Assembly (NCBI GenBank): GCA_028291505.1
Contig: JAQGHW010000825.1
Coordinates: 1-33,256, forward strand
From: Rhodopila sp.
GTDB taxonomy: Bacteria > Pseudomonadota > Alphaproteobacteria > Acetobacterales > Acetobacteraceae
Length of the DNA stretch: 33,256 nucleotides
Reading direction: 5' to 3'
The notes beneath the pieces were generated by a model. That model was not told the DNA's origin. It ran no database searches and saw only the letters and a program-made list of their open reading frames with translations. Each line of letters starts with the position of its first letter. The stretch's first letter is position 1. The translations under genes were made by a program, and so were the position numbers. Positions 10,173 through 22,373 of this stretch are shown in pieces.

Positions 10173-10376
10173 ATGGCTGTTCCAAAGAGAAAGACCTCCC
10201 CGTCGCGCGCGGGCATGCGCCGCAGCCATCAGGCGCTGCCGCACGAGGCGCACGCCGAATGCCCCAACTGTGGGGAACTGAAGCGGCCGCACCACGTATG
10301 CAGCCATTGCGGCCATTACGATGGGCGCGAAGTGGTTGCAGCCGGGAAGCCGCTGCGGGGCGCTGTCCGGATCTGA
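10173..10376 (+). CDS. rpmF: 50S ribosomal protein L32
   Basis: 67 aa [54 protein letters not shown]; four-Cys zinc motif. Confidence 0.97.
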   Translation: MAVPKRKTSPSRAGMRRSHQALPHEAHAECPNCGELKRPHHVCSHCGHYDGREVVAAGKPLRGAVRI

Positions 10377-10422
10377 GGCCGGGTCGCGGCGTGCTGCTGG
10401 TTCGCCCAGTTCTGGTTCGTCC

Positions 10423-11679
10423 GTGACCACCGGTCCCTTTTCGCTGGCCGTGGATGCCATGGGGGGCGACAATGCCCCTGACATGGTTGTGCAAGGCCTT
10501 GAATACGCGGCAGAACGCCACCCGTCGGCGCGCTTCCTGCTGGTTGGCAACGAGCCGGTGCTGACTGCGCTGCTCGGCCGCCACAAGCGTGCGCGTGCGG
10601 CCTGTACCGTGCGGCATGCCAGCGACGTCATCAGCAATGACATGAAGCCGACCGCCGCGCTGCGCAGCCGGCAATCCTCCATGCGCGTGGCGATCGACGC
10701 GGTCGCGTCAGGGGAGGCATCAGGCCTCGTCTCGGCTGGGAATACCGGCGCGTTGCTGGCAATGGCGAAAGTCGTCATCAAGTCGCTGCCGGGCATCGAT
10801 CGCCCAGCCATGGCCGGCATCGCACCGTCCGCTCGGGGCGACGTCGTCATGCTGGACCTGGGTGCCAACGTGCACTGCGACGTGCGGAACCTGGTGGAAT
10901 TCGCGGTGATGGGCGACGTGTTCGCGCGCACCGTGCTGGGCCTGACGGCACCGACCATCGGACTGCTGAACGTCGGGTCGGAGGAGCTGAAGGGCGACGA
11001 TACGGTCCGCGAGGCGGCCGAGATCCTGCGCGCCAGCCATATTGGCCCGCAGTTCCACGGTTTCGTCGAGGGCCACGACATCGCCGCCGGCACGACCGAC
11101 GTGATCGTCACCGACGGGTTCACCGGCAACGTTGCGCTGAAGACCGGCGAAGGCGCGTTGAACCTGATCGGCGAGTTCCTCAAGCAGGTCTTCACCAGCA
11201 GCATCTACGCGAAGGTCGCCTATCTCCTGGTGCGGCCAGGCCTGGACCGGCTGCGCGAATGGCTCGACCCGCGGCGCTACAACGGCGCGGTGATGGTTGG
11301 CCTGAACGGCGTGGTGGTGAAGTCGCATGGCGGGACTGACGCGCAGGGTTTCGCGCATGCTGTCGACGTCGCGATGGACATGGTCACGCACCGGTTCAAC
11401 GATCGTATCCGGGAGGATCTGGCTCGTATTGGGCTGGACAAGCGCGGGCCGACGGAGAAGAACGGGCGTGATCGCGAAACAGCAGGGTCCGTCGGCGACT
11501 CGGCGTCCGGCGAGTCGCGGCCCAGTGAAGCGCAGCCCAGTGAATCACGACCGGGCGAATCGCGACCGGGCGAATCGCGACCGGGCGAAGCGGGGCCGGG
11601 TGACTCTCTACCGGGAGAGTCGCAACCGGGGGAGTCGCGATCCGGCTCGAATGACGACCCCCAATTCGCTACTGCCTGA
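10423..11679 (+). CDS. plsX: Phosphate acyltransferase PlsX
   Basis: FSLAVDAMGGDNAPDMVVQGLEYAAE...SAGNTGALLAMAKV...LDLGANVHCD...GLLNVGSEELKGDDTVREAAEIL...FTGNVALKTGEG. Probable GTG start 10423 between rpmF and fabH. Low-complexity C-terminal tail follows the conserved domain. Confidence 0.94.
   Translation: MTTGPFSLAVDAMGGDNAPDMVVQGLEYAAERHPSARFLLVGNEPVLTALLGRHKRARAACTVRHASDVISNDMKPTAALRSRQSSMRVAIDAVASGEASGLVSAGNTGALLAMAKVVIKSLPGIDRPAMAGIAPSARGDVVMLDLGANVHCDVRNLVEFAVMGDVFARTVLGLTAPTIGLLNVGSEELKGDDTVREAAEILRASHIGPQFHGFVEGHDIAAGTTDVIVTDGFTGNVALKTGEGALNLIGEFLKQVFTSSIYAKVAYLLVRPGLDRLREWLDPRRYNGAVMVGLNGVVVKSHGGTDAQGFAHAVDVAMDMVTHRFNDRIREDLARIGLDKRGPTEKNGRDRETAGSVGDSASGESRPSEAQPSESRPGESRPGESRPGEAGPGDSLPGESQPGESRSGSNDDPQFATA
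11516..11650 (+). repeat. About nine degenerate 15-bp tandem repeats at the 3' end of plsX
   Basis: Units such as cgcgaccgggcgaat, cgcgaccgggcgaag, cgcaaccgggggagt; protein ...SEAQPSESRPGESRPGESRPGEAGPGDSLPGESQPGESRSG. Confidence 0.9.
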
Positions 11680-11691
11680 CCAGGATCAGTC

Positions 11692-12663
11692 ATGCCGCTC
11701 CGTTCCATCCTCGCCGGCTGTGGTGGCTATCTGCCCGAACGGGTCGTTACCAACGACGAATTGTCGCGGACGATCGACACGTCGGATGAATGGATCCGTG
11801 AGCGAACGGGTATCCGGCAGCGGCATTTCGCCGCCAAGCACGAGACGGCGGCGTTCATGGGCACTGCCGCGGCTCGGGTGGCCCTGGCTGATGCCGGCGC
11901 GACGGCGGCGGATGTCGATGCGATCATTTTGGCCACCAGCACGCCGGATCAGGCGTTCCCCGCCACTGCCTTGCGGGTGCAGGCAGAACTGGGCGTCAGC
12001 CGGGGTTTCGGTTTCGACCTGTCGGCTGCCTGTGCCGGGTTCATCTATGGCCTGTCCGTCGCCGACGGCATGATCCGAGCGGGGCAGGTGCGTGGGGTGC
12101 TGGTGATCGGCAGCGAGGTTTACTCGCGCATCCTGAATTGGCAGGACCGCGGCACCTGCGTGCTGTTCGGCGACGGGGCCGGGGCGGTGTTCCTGCGCGC
12201 GAGCAGCGGTGAAGACGACGACAGGCGCGGTGTGCTGTCCACCCATATCCACGCGCAGGGCACCCTTGGCGATATCCTGTATGTCGATGGCGCGGTCGGC
12301 CAGCCCGACAAGCCCGGCCACCTGGTGATGAATGGGCGGGAGGTATTTCGTCACGCCGTCACCCGTTTGGCCGAGGCGGTGGAGGAGGCGCTGGCCGCCA
12401 ACGGCCTGAAGCACGGCGATATCGATTGGCTGGTGCCGCATCAGGCCAACAGCCGCATCATCCAGGCGATGGGGAAGAAACTGGGGTTGCCGCCGGAACG
12501 GGTCGTGATGACGGTCGACCGCCACGCGAACACGTCGGCAGCCTCGGTTCCGCTGGCTTTGGCGGAGGCGCGTGGTGACGGACGTATCGTTCCCGGCGAT
12601 CTGGTGCTGCTGGAGGCGCTGGGTGGTGGGCTGACGTGGGGGTCGGCGCTGGTCCGGCTGTGA
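11692..12663 (+). CDS. fabH: Beta-ketoacyl-ACP synthase III
   Basis: GGYLPERVVTNDELSRTIDTSDEWIRERTGIRQRHFA, DLSAACAGFIYGL, DWLVPHQANSRIIQAMGKKLGLP, VDRHANTSAASVPLAL. Confidence 0.97.
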   Translation: MPLRSILAGCGGYLPERVVTNDELSRTIDTSDEWIRERTGIRQRHFAAKHETAAFMGTAAARVALADAGATAADVDAIILATSTPDQAFPATALRVQAELGVSRGFGFDLSAACAGFIYGLSVADGMIRAGQVRGVLVIGSEVYSRILNWQDRGTCVLFGDGAGAVFLRASSGEDDDRRGVLSTHIHAQGTLGDILYVDGAVGQPDKPGHLVMNGREVFRHAVTRLAEAVEEALAANGLKHGDIDWLVPHQANSRIIQAMGKKLGLPPERVVMTVDRHANTSAASVPLALAEARGDGRIVPGDLVLLEALGGGLTWGSALVRL

Positions 12664-12721
12664 CCTTAGCGATACGATCGCCCGCAAACCTCTGATCCGG
12701 TAAGATTTTTTATTCCAAACC

Positions 12722-12750
12722 TTGACGTGCCGGCATGATCTGCATAGCGT
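12722..12750 (+). promoter_or_regulatory. Possible sigma70-type promoter for ihfA
   Basis: TTGACG (12722-12727), 17-bp spacer, TAGCGT (12745-12750), just upstream of ATG 12757; the -10 is poor, so weak support. Confidence 0.3.
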
Positions 12751-12756
12751 CCGGCT

Positions 12757-13068
12757 ATGCTGACGATCACCCGTGCTCACATAGCTGAAATGATCTACAC
12801 GCAGGTCGGGCTGTCTCGGAATGAGTCAGCCGATCTGCTGGAAGATGTACTGGAGCGTGTTGCTTCGCGTCTGGAAAAAGGGGAATCCGTTAAAATCAGT
12901 GGGTTCGGGACGTTTTCTGTCAGGCAAAAGGGACGCCGTATTGGCCGCAACCCGAAAACGGGTGAGGAAGTTCCCATCTTGCCGCGCCGGGTTCTCGTGT
13001 TCCGGCCAAGTCATGTGTTGAAAGCTCATGTCAACGGCACCACGCCTGGTACGGATGACGATGAATGA
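12757..13068 (+). CDS. ihfA: Integration host factor subunit alpha
   Basis: [91 protein letters not shown] signature, in the plsX-fabH-ihfA-merR order. Confidence 0.95.
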   Translation: MLTITRAHIAEMIYTQVGLSRNESADLLEDVLERVASRLEKGESVKISGFGTFSVRQKGRRIGRNPKTGEEVPILPRRVLVFRPSHVLKAHVNGTTPGTDDDE

Positions 13069-13116
13069 TGCGGGCCACATAGGGACTGAATCGAGTGGCG
13101 GTTATTGGACGCCCCC

Positions 13117-13659
13117 GTGAGCGACGACCTGAAACAGGATGGATTCGACCAAGGGCTGCGGTCACGGCCGAAGAAGGCGCCGAATGCTTTTCGTACAATC
13201 AGTGAAGTAGCGGACGATCTTCACATCCCGCAGCATGTGTTGCGGTTCTGGGAGACGAAATTTCCCCAGGTGAGGCCGCTGAAGCGCGGTGGCGGCCGAC
13301 GGTATTATCGTCCGGATGACATCGTTCTGCTGCGGCGAATCGCCGATCTGCTGTACACTCAAGGTTATACGATCAAGGGTGTACAGCGTTTGTTACGTGA
13401 AGGTGGTGGCCAGTTATCCGATGACATCCCGCCGCCAACGGCGGACGAACGCGCTGCGGCCGAGGCGGAGAAGGCCGGCCATTCACCGGACGAACCGTTG
13501 CTGATCCCCGGCCTGGAACTGGTGTCGCAACCAGCCGCGCTGACACAGATGGTCCGCGCTGCCCAGCGGCAAAAGCCGGACGGGGAGCAGGAACGCCTGC
13601 GCACGTTGCTGCTGGAGGCGCTGCACGAACTCGAGGACCTGCGAGCGCGGTTGGGCTGA
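13117..13659 (+). CDS. MerR family transcriptional regulator (ihfA-linked type)
   Basis: [69 protein letters not shown]. Start GTG 13117 or TTG 13105. Confidence 0.93.
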   Translation: MSDDLKQDGFDQGLRSRPKKAPNAFRTISEVADDLHIPQHVLRFWETKFPQVRPLKRGGGRRYYRPDDIVLLRRIADLLYTQGYTIKGVQRLLREGGGQLSDDIPPPTADERAAAEAEKAGHSPDEPLLIPGLELVSQPAALTQMVRAAQRQKPDGEQERLRTLLLEALHELEDLRARLG

Positions 13660-13789
13660 GCCGGTAATCTGTGGGTCTTGCGCTGAGTCCATCAACGATT
13701 GTTGAACCCGACGATTGGGCCATCGTTGGCACCACGCTCGAATCCGCCGTGAATGACACTTGTGATAGAGCAGGCGGAAGCGGTTCCTA

Positions 13790-14380
13790 TTAGCTGGTCA
13801 CGCGCTGTTTCTGCTTGCTCCGGACGTCGAGCCGGTTCGGCAGCATGGCCGTAGGCGTGTTGTCGCGGCGCGCGAAGTGGTGGTACAGCCCGGCCGCCGC
13901 ATGCAGCGCGATCAGGGCCAGGAGCAGGTAGCCGGTATTCTCGTGAAGTTCATGCATCTGGCTGGCGAACGGTCGATCCGGGCCGGTAACGGCCGGTAGA
14001 GTGCCGAAGAAGAACAGATCAACTCTGTCGCCGTGTGCGCCGGTATAGATCAGCCCGAACAGGGGTTGGGTCAGCAGCAGGACGTAGAGCGCATACTCGC
14101 TGGCGCTGGTGGCGAATCGCATCGGCCGTGACATCGTGGCAGGCCAGTTGGGGAAACGGGTGAATTGGCGCCAAACCAGCCGGGCGAGCGTCACGATCCA
14201 GATGGTCAGGCCGAACGAACGGTGAAGCTGGAGGAAAATCTGCTTCACCGTGGCGGGCACAAGATCAATCGAGAACGCAAGCACGAAGACCGTGACGATG
14301 AGCAACACGGTCAGCCAATGCATGAACTTGATCACCGGATCAAATTCGAGCGGCGCGGCATCCAGGGTCGGGCGCGGCAT
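13790..14380 (-). CDS. Cytochrome b561 family protein
   Basis: FDPVIKFMHWLTVLLIVTVFVLAF...LQLHRSFGLTIWIVTLARLVWR...HELHENTGYLLLALIALHAAAGLYHHFARRDNT; conserved transmembrane His residues. Confidence 0.92.
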   Translation of the reverse strand: MPRPTLDAAPLEFDPVIKFMHWLTVLLIVTVFVLAFSIDLVPATVKQIFLQLHRSFGLTIWIVTLARLVWRQFTRFPNWPATMSRPMRFATSASEYALYVLLLTQPLFGLIYTGAHGDRVDLFFFGTLPAVTGPDRPFASQMHELHENTGYLLLALIALHAAAGLYHHFARRDNTPTAMLPNRLDVRSKQKQRVTS

Positions 14381-14472
14381 CTGGGTTTCTCACTCTCATG
14401 CTGGGGGTGCCCTGCCAGGGGCGCATGCGTGAAAGACTTTGAAGCGCGCGGATTATTCCCGTCTGCGGCGGA

Positions 14473-15699
14473 TCAGGCCTTGACCAGCGGACAGCCGCCC
14501 TCGCTCATCGGGCGGAACGCGTCGACGCCTGCGATCGTTTCCACCACCTCCAGCAGATCCCACTCGCTTTTTGACTGAGCCGGCTGCTTGGCGCGCAGCA
14601 GGAAGGTGTCGCGGACCACCCTGCCATCGATCCGCAGCTTGCCGTCTTTGGTCATGAAATCGTTGATCGGGATTTCCCTCATCTTTTCCATCACTGGGCC
14701 GGCGGCGTCGGTGCCGGCGGCCTGGATCGCCTTCAGGTAATGCGTCACAGCACCCCAGGTGCTGGCCTGGAACGCGGTGGGCGGCCGGTCCTTGTGCTGT
14801 TTGGCGAAGCGGGCGGCGAACGCTCGGGACGGTTCATCGTGATCCCAGTAATACGGCTGGCTGAAAATCATGCCCTGGGCGGCTGCCAGCCCGAGCGAAT
14901 GGATATTGGTCAGTGAGCAGTTCAGCGCGGCCGGGACGATGCCGCGCCTGGTCAGTCCGAACTCGCCCATCTGTTTGGCGATGTTGATGAAGTCGGCGCC
15001 GCCGGCGGCGATCCCGACCGCCTGTGCGCCGGACGACGCCGCGGCCAGCAGGTGGGCCGAAAAGTCGGTCTCCCCCAGCGGTGCCAGGCTGTGGCCCAGC
15101 ACCGTCGCACCCAGGCCCCGCAGGATCGCCGTGGCGTTCAGTTCCAGCGATTTGCCGAAGGCATAGTCGGAGGTGATGAAGAACCACTTCTTCTGGCCCT
15201 GTTTTACGAGCGCCTCGGCGGGTCCCTTGGCGGCGGAATAGTTGTCATATGTCCAGTGAACGCCGTACGGGGAGCATGCGGAGCCGGTCAGGTCGGTGGT
15301 TCCCGCCGCGATCGGCACATCGATCCGCTCGCGCTGTTTGCACAGATCCTGCACCGCCAGGGCGACAGCGGAATTTCCAAGACCGAAGATCGCATCGACC
15401 TTGTCCTCGTCGATCCAATGCCGAGCGGTCGACAGGCCGACATCGACCTTGTTTTGCAGGTCGGCCTGGATGACCTCGATCGGCGCGCCCAGGACATTGC
15501 CGCCAAAGTCTTCGGCCGCCATGCGGGCCGCGACAAAGTCGCCGTAACCCTGCTGGTCAGAGAATACCCCTGACATGTCGTCCAGTACGCCGATCTTCAC
15601 CACGCCGTCGGAGATCGCCGCGGCGGCGGCGCGCCTCGGCCGGAAGATGGCGGCCACCGGCAGCATCGCGGCGGCGGCGAGAAGGTTTCTGCGGTTCAC
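14473..15699 (-). CDS. ABC transporter substrate-binding protein (branched-chain amino-acid/Leu-Ile-Val type)
   Basis: Tat-like leader MNRRNLLAAAAMLPVAAIFRPRRAAAAA then VVKIGVLDDMSGVFSDQQGYGDFVAARMAAEDFGG...APIEVIQADLQNKVDVGLSTARHWIDEDKVDAIFGL. Confidence 0.92.
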   Translation of the reverse strand: MNRRNLLAAAAMLPVAAIFRPRRAAAAAISDGVVKIGVLDDMSGVFSDQQGYGDFVAARMAAEDFGGNVLGAPIEVIQADLQNKVDVGLSTARHWIDEDKVDAIFGLGNSAVALAVQDLCKQRERIDVPIAAGTTDLTGSACSPYGVHWTYDNYSAAKGPAEALVKQGQKKWFFITSDYAFGKSLELNATAILRGLGATVLGHSLAPLGETDFSAHLLAAASSGAQAVGIAAGGADFINIAKQMGEFGLTRRGIVPAALNCSLTNIHSLGLAAAQGMIFSQPYYWDHDEPSRAFAARFAKQHKDRPPTAFQASTWGAVTHYLKAIQAAGTDAAGPVMEKMREIPINDFMTKDGKLRIDGRVVRDTFLLRAKQPAQSKSEWDLLEVVETIAGVDAFRPMSEGGCPLVKA

Positions 15700-15773
15700 G
15701 GCGGTTTCCTTTTATCTTTATTCGACCGCATCAATAGCGCGATCATGCTCCCGGGCGCGACGACGATATGTTG

Positions 15774-15983
15774 TTAAATCGACATGCCCGCCGCGGCGAG
15801 CGCCTTGCGGAAGTTCGGCTCCGGTTGCGGCAGCGGTGCAGTTCCCAGCTACTGGTGCCGACCGGGCGTATTTCGCGCTCGACCGGGACTTCGATCAGGT
15901 ACGGGCGATTGGCGGCGATCGCGGTCTTGATCGCGTCCTCAAGTTCGCAGGAGGTTTGGTCGACGCCAATCGCTCGTTCAGAC
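15774..15983 (-). pseudogene. C-terminal remnant of a thiamine-pyrophosphate-dependent enzyme (acetolactate synthase/benzoylformate decarboxylase superfamily)
   Basis: Minus-strand reading SERAIGVDQTSCELEDAIKTAIAANRPYLIEVPVEREIRPVGTSSWEL, then one apparent missing base near 15838, then PLPQPEPNFRKALAAAGMSI*. In-frame stop just upstream; no N-terminal part present. Not in the ORF track. Confidence 0.7.
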
Positions 15984-16035
15984 GATTACCGTGCGAACCG
16001 CGGCATTCCGCCGATAGCCAACCGTCGCGCGCGCC

Positions 16036-19280
<3,245 letters not shown>

Positions 19281-19786
19281 TCCGCGCTGAGCCGCGGGGC
19301 GCGCCAGACAGCCAAACGCCAATCCGCGTTCAAGGTGTCCTGCATCCGCCCGCGCGCCGGGCGGGGTATCGGGACTACCAGGGCAAAAGTCAAGGATCGG
19401 CCTCGGGCGAATACAAGCGGTATTGCGTCATCGCCCCATTTTCTCGCTATGGCAGCGCAGCAATAGTGCCGACGGAGGCGGATGCGGGCGTCAGGCTGCC
19501 ACCCGTTGACGGCATTCAACGATGGATCAGCGTCCCGGCTCACGGCCTGGCCACGATCCGTGATCGCGTGGCCACCGGTTTGGATGACGTTCAACTTGGG
19601 CAGGATGCGGCGTGCCGGCGATCACCCGCCGGTCATAGCGCTGGCCCGTCAGTTTCGACGTGACGGGCTGGGCGCCGCTCATGACGCGGCTCCTTCCGGG
19701 ACCACCTTGTTGTCGATGATGGTGCCCACTGGCGGGCGGCGGCTTTCGCCAACCGCCGCCACCGAACCCCAACATTTGACCGGGCG

Positions 19787-21061
19787 CTATTCCGCCGCCG
19801 AACGGGCGACCCCGCCAAGTCCCGGCGAGGCCATCAATGATGATACCTTGGCCGGATCAAAGCCGAGCACGTCGCGCAGGATCTCTTCGGTGTGCTCGCC
19901 CAGCAACGGGGAGCGTTTCACTTCGGACACACTGTCCGACATCTTGATCGGGTTGCCGACGCTCAGATACTTGCCGCGGGTGGGGTGATCGACCTCCACC
20001 ACCGTGCCCGTGGCGCGTAGCGACTGTTCCTCGGCCAGTTCCTTCATCGACAGGATAGGCCCGCAGGGGATATCGAACTCGTTCAGGATGTCCATTGCCT
20101 CGAACTTGGTCTTGGTCATGGTCCACTGCTCGATCGTATCGAAGATGAACTTCAGACGCGGCAGCCGGGCAGCGGGCTTGGCGTAGTCGGGATGGGACTT
20201 CCACTCAGGTTTGCCGATCACGTCGCAGATCGCTTCCCAGACCGGGGCCTGCGCGATGAAGTAGATGTAGGCGTTCGGATCGGTCTCCCAGCCCTTGCAC
20301 TTCAGGATCCAGCCGGGTTGTCCACCGCCGGACGCATTGCCGGCGCGCGGCACCGCGTCGCCAAACGTGCCGTCCGGATATTGCGGGAATTCCGTCAGCG
20401 GACCGTGCTCCAGGCGCTGCTGATCGCGCAGCTTGACCCGGCACAGGTTCAGCACGCCGTCCTGCATCGCCACGTCCACCTTCTGGCCGCGGCCCGTGGT
20501 GTTGCGCTGGAACAGGGCTGCCACGATGCCGAGTGCCAGGTGCAGGCCGGTGCCGGAGTCACCGATCTGCGCGCCGGTGACCAGCGGCGGCCCGTCGTCG
20601 AAGCCGGTCGTGGACGCCGAACCACCGGCGCACTGGGCGACGTTTTCGTAAACCTTGCAGTCCTCATAAGGGCCCGGGCCAAAGCCTTTGATCGAGGCCA
20701 GGATCATGCGAGGGTTGAGCTGCTGGATCCGCGCCCAGGTGAAGCCCATGCGATCCAGCGCGCCGGGGGCGAAGTTTTCGACCATGACGTCGCAGGATTT
20801 GACCAGCGCTTCGAGGACTTCCTTGCCACTCTTGTCGCGTCCATCGATGGTGATGGAGCGTTTGTTGTGGTTCAACATGGTGAAATACAGGCTGTCGACG
20901 CCCTTGATGTCCTGCAACTGACCGCGCGTGATGTCGCCGACACCGGGCCGTTCGACCTTGATCACGTCCGCACCAAACCAGGCGAGAAGCTGCGTGCAGG
21001 TAGGGCCCGACTGGACGTGGGTGAAGTCCAGAATACGGACGCCATCGAGTGCTTTGGTCAT
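19787..21061 (-). CDS. frc: Class III CoA transferase, formyl-CoA transferase-like (CaiB/BaiF family)
   Basis: [109 protein letters not shown]...[24 protein letters not shown]. Likely start 21061. Confidence 0.88.
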   Translation of the reverse strand: MTKALDGVRILDFTHVQSGPTCTQLLAWFGADVIKVERPGVGDITRGQLQDIKGVDSLYFTMLNHNKRSITIDGRDKSGKEVLEALVKSCDVMVENFAPGALDRMGFTWARIQQLNPRMILASIKGFGPGPYEDCKVYENVAQCAGGSASTTGFDDGPPLVTGAQIGDSGTGLHLALGIVAALFQRNTTGRGQKVDVAMQDGVLNLCRVKLRDQQRLEHGPLTEFPQYPDGTFGDAVPRAGNASGGGQPGWILKCKGWETDPNAYIYFIAQAPVWEAICDVIGKPEWKSHPDYAKPAARLPRLKFIFDTIEQWTMTKTKFEAMDILNEFDIPCGPILSMKELAEEQSLRATGTVVEVDHPTRGKYLSVGNPIKMSDSVSEVKRSPLLGEHTEEILRDVLGFDPAKVSSLMASPGLGGVARSAAE

Positions 21062-21287
21062 TGGAGTTACTCCCGAACCTGAGGCTGAGTTGTTCTGTTC
21101 TTCATGGCGATGACCTGGCCGGTCGTGAGCTGCCGCTCCCCATCCCGGTGCGGTGCGATCCAAGCCATTTGCCACCACTGGGGACCGCGGCAGGTGGTCC
21201 GGGCAAGTCGAACCGTAAAGCGGAGGGAAACATCACGCCGGTAAACACGTTACTCGTCCATCGTCGCAGCCGGCATAATCGGCATTT

Positions 21288-22061
21288 TCATTGTCCTCCG
21301 CATTCGCTTTCTAACAAGGTCAGGCTGTCCTGGCTGGACTTCACCCCATCGAGAAAATCGCCATGCCGTTCCACATGGGCCGCCAGCCCCATCGTGTGAC
21401 CGCGCACCAGCCGCTCGGCGCGGTCGGGATCGCCTGCCTGCAAGGCCGCGATGATCGCGCGGTGGTCGGCGACCGATCTCCGGGCGCGATTGTCCTGTGT
21501 CATCGTGACCGCGCGGACGGCACGCATGTGGATGAACAGTGTGTTGGTCAGGCTCGACATCAGGCCGATGCCGCCCAGACGGATGATGGCTTTGTGGAAT
21601 ACCATGTTGGCATCGGAGTATTCGGTCGGATGCCTGGATGGATCTTCCTCGAACGCATCCATCAGGCCGGTCAGTTCGGCGATGCCGGCCAGGGGTTCAC
21701 CATCGGGACCGCCCTGGCGTACGGCGGTCGCCGCGATTCGCGCTGCCATGCTCTCGATACCCGCCCAGACCGTGATCATTTCGACGACCTCGCGTTTGGT
21801 CTTGCGAACGACGACGATGCCGCGGCGTGGGATGGAGCGGACAAAGCCTTCCTGCTCCAGCACCGAAAGGGCTTCCCGGATCGGTGTGCGGCTGACCCCG
21901 AGGTCTTCGCTGAGCTGGCGCTCATCCAGGCGGATTTCGCCGGCTTGCCCGTAGATGTCCATTTCCGTGATCGCGCGCTTGATCGAGTCGCAGGCCTGCT
22001 TGCGCAGACCCAGCCCGGTATCCAGCGGCTCAATCCGAAGCCTTGGCTGCGTTTCTGGCAA
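21288..22061 (-). CDS. GntR family transcriptional regulator (FCD effector domain)
   Basis: AGEIRLDERQLSEDLGVSRTPIREALSVLEQEGFVRSIPRRGIVVVRKTKREVVEMITVWAGIESMAARIAA; typical FadR/GntR wHTH plus all-helical FCD region. Confidence 0.93.
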   Translation of the reverse strand: MPETQPRLRIEPLDTGLGLRKQACDSIKRAITEMDIYGQAGEIRLDERQLSEDLGVSRTPIREALSVLEQEGFVRSIPRRGIVVVRKTKREVVEMITVWAGIESMAARIAATAVRQGGPDGEPLAGIAELTGLMDAFEEDPSRHPTEYSDANMVFHKAIIRLGGIGLMSSLTNTLFIHMRAVRAVTMTQDNRARRSVADHRAIIAALQAGDPDRAERLVRGHTMGLAAHVERHGDFLDGVKSSQDSLTLLESECGGQ

Positions 22062-22072
22062 CGCGTCCTCCC

Positions 22073-22085
22073 ATATTTGGAATAT
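22073..22085. promoter_or_regulatory. Candidate GntR operator: perfect palindrome ATATT-TGG-AATAT
   Basis: Perfect 5-bp arms around a 3-bp centre in an AT-rich island, 12 bp upstream of the GntR start codon at 22061. Confidence 0.45.
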
Positions 22086-22373
22086 TTTGTCTTTTGTATG
22101 CCACGGAAGTCAAGCCCCAGCGCAAGTGACGTGAAAGCCTGGCAAGCGGTCAGGATGGCGCACACGTCCCGCTGCTGTGGACATATCCCGCTCGTTTGGA
22201 CGGTTGATCGGCGTTACGACCGGCCGCCGCTCAGAGTCGTTGCTCCGGATGACGTCAACCGTTAAGTTTGCGCTCGCAACACGATCAAACATGGCGCACG
22301 TCCCTGGTGGGATCGTCGTCGATCGCAAGGTGTCGGATGCGTCAGCCCCCAGATCAGTGGTTCAGCAAAAGCA

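Noticed and set aside
9433-10674. 413-aa minus-strand ORF across the acyl ligase, rpmF and plsX
   Set aside because: Covers three well-supported genes in antisense; composition is not coding-like.
13660-13790. Possible tRNA-Pro after merR (known synteny in some alphaproteobacteria)
   Set aside because: No cloverleaf, GTTCGAATC-type T-loop or acceptor stem could be found in this gap.
21063-21073. GGAGT-T-ACTCC palindrome directly upstream of the CoA-transferase start
   Set aside because: Best explained by the Shine-Dalgarno sequence (GGGAG on the minus strand) with a chance inverted match.
22154-22304. Similar segments atggcgcacacgtccc (about 22154) and atggcgcacgtccc (about 22290)
   Set aside because: Short imperfect direct repeat; may be chance and has no supporting context.
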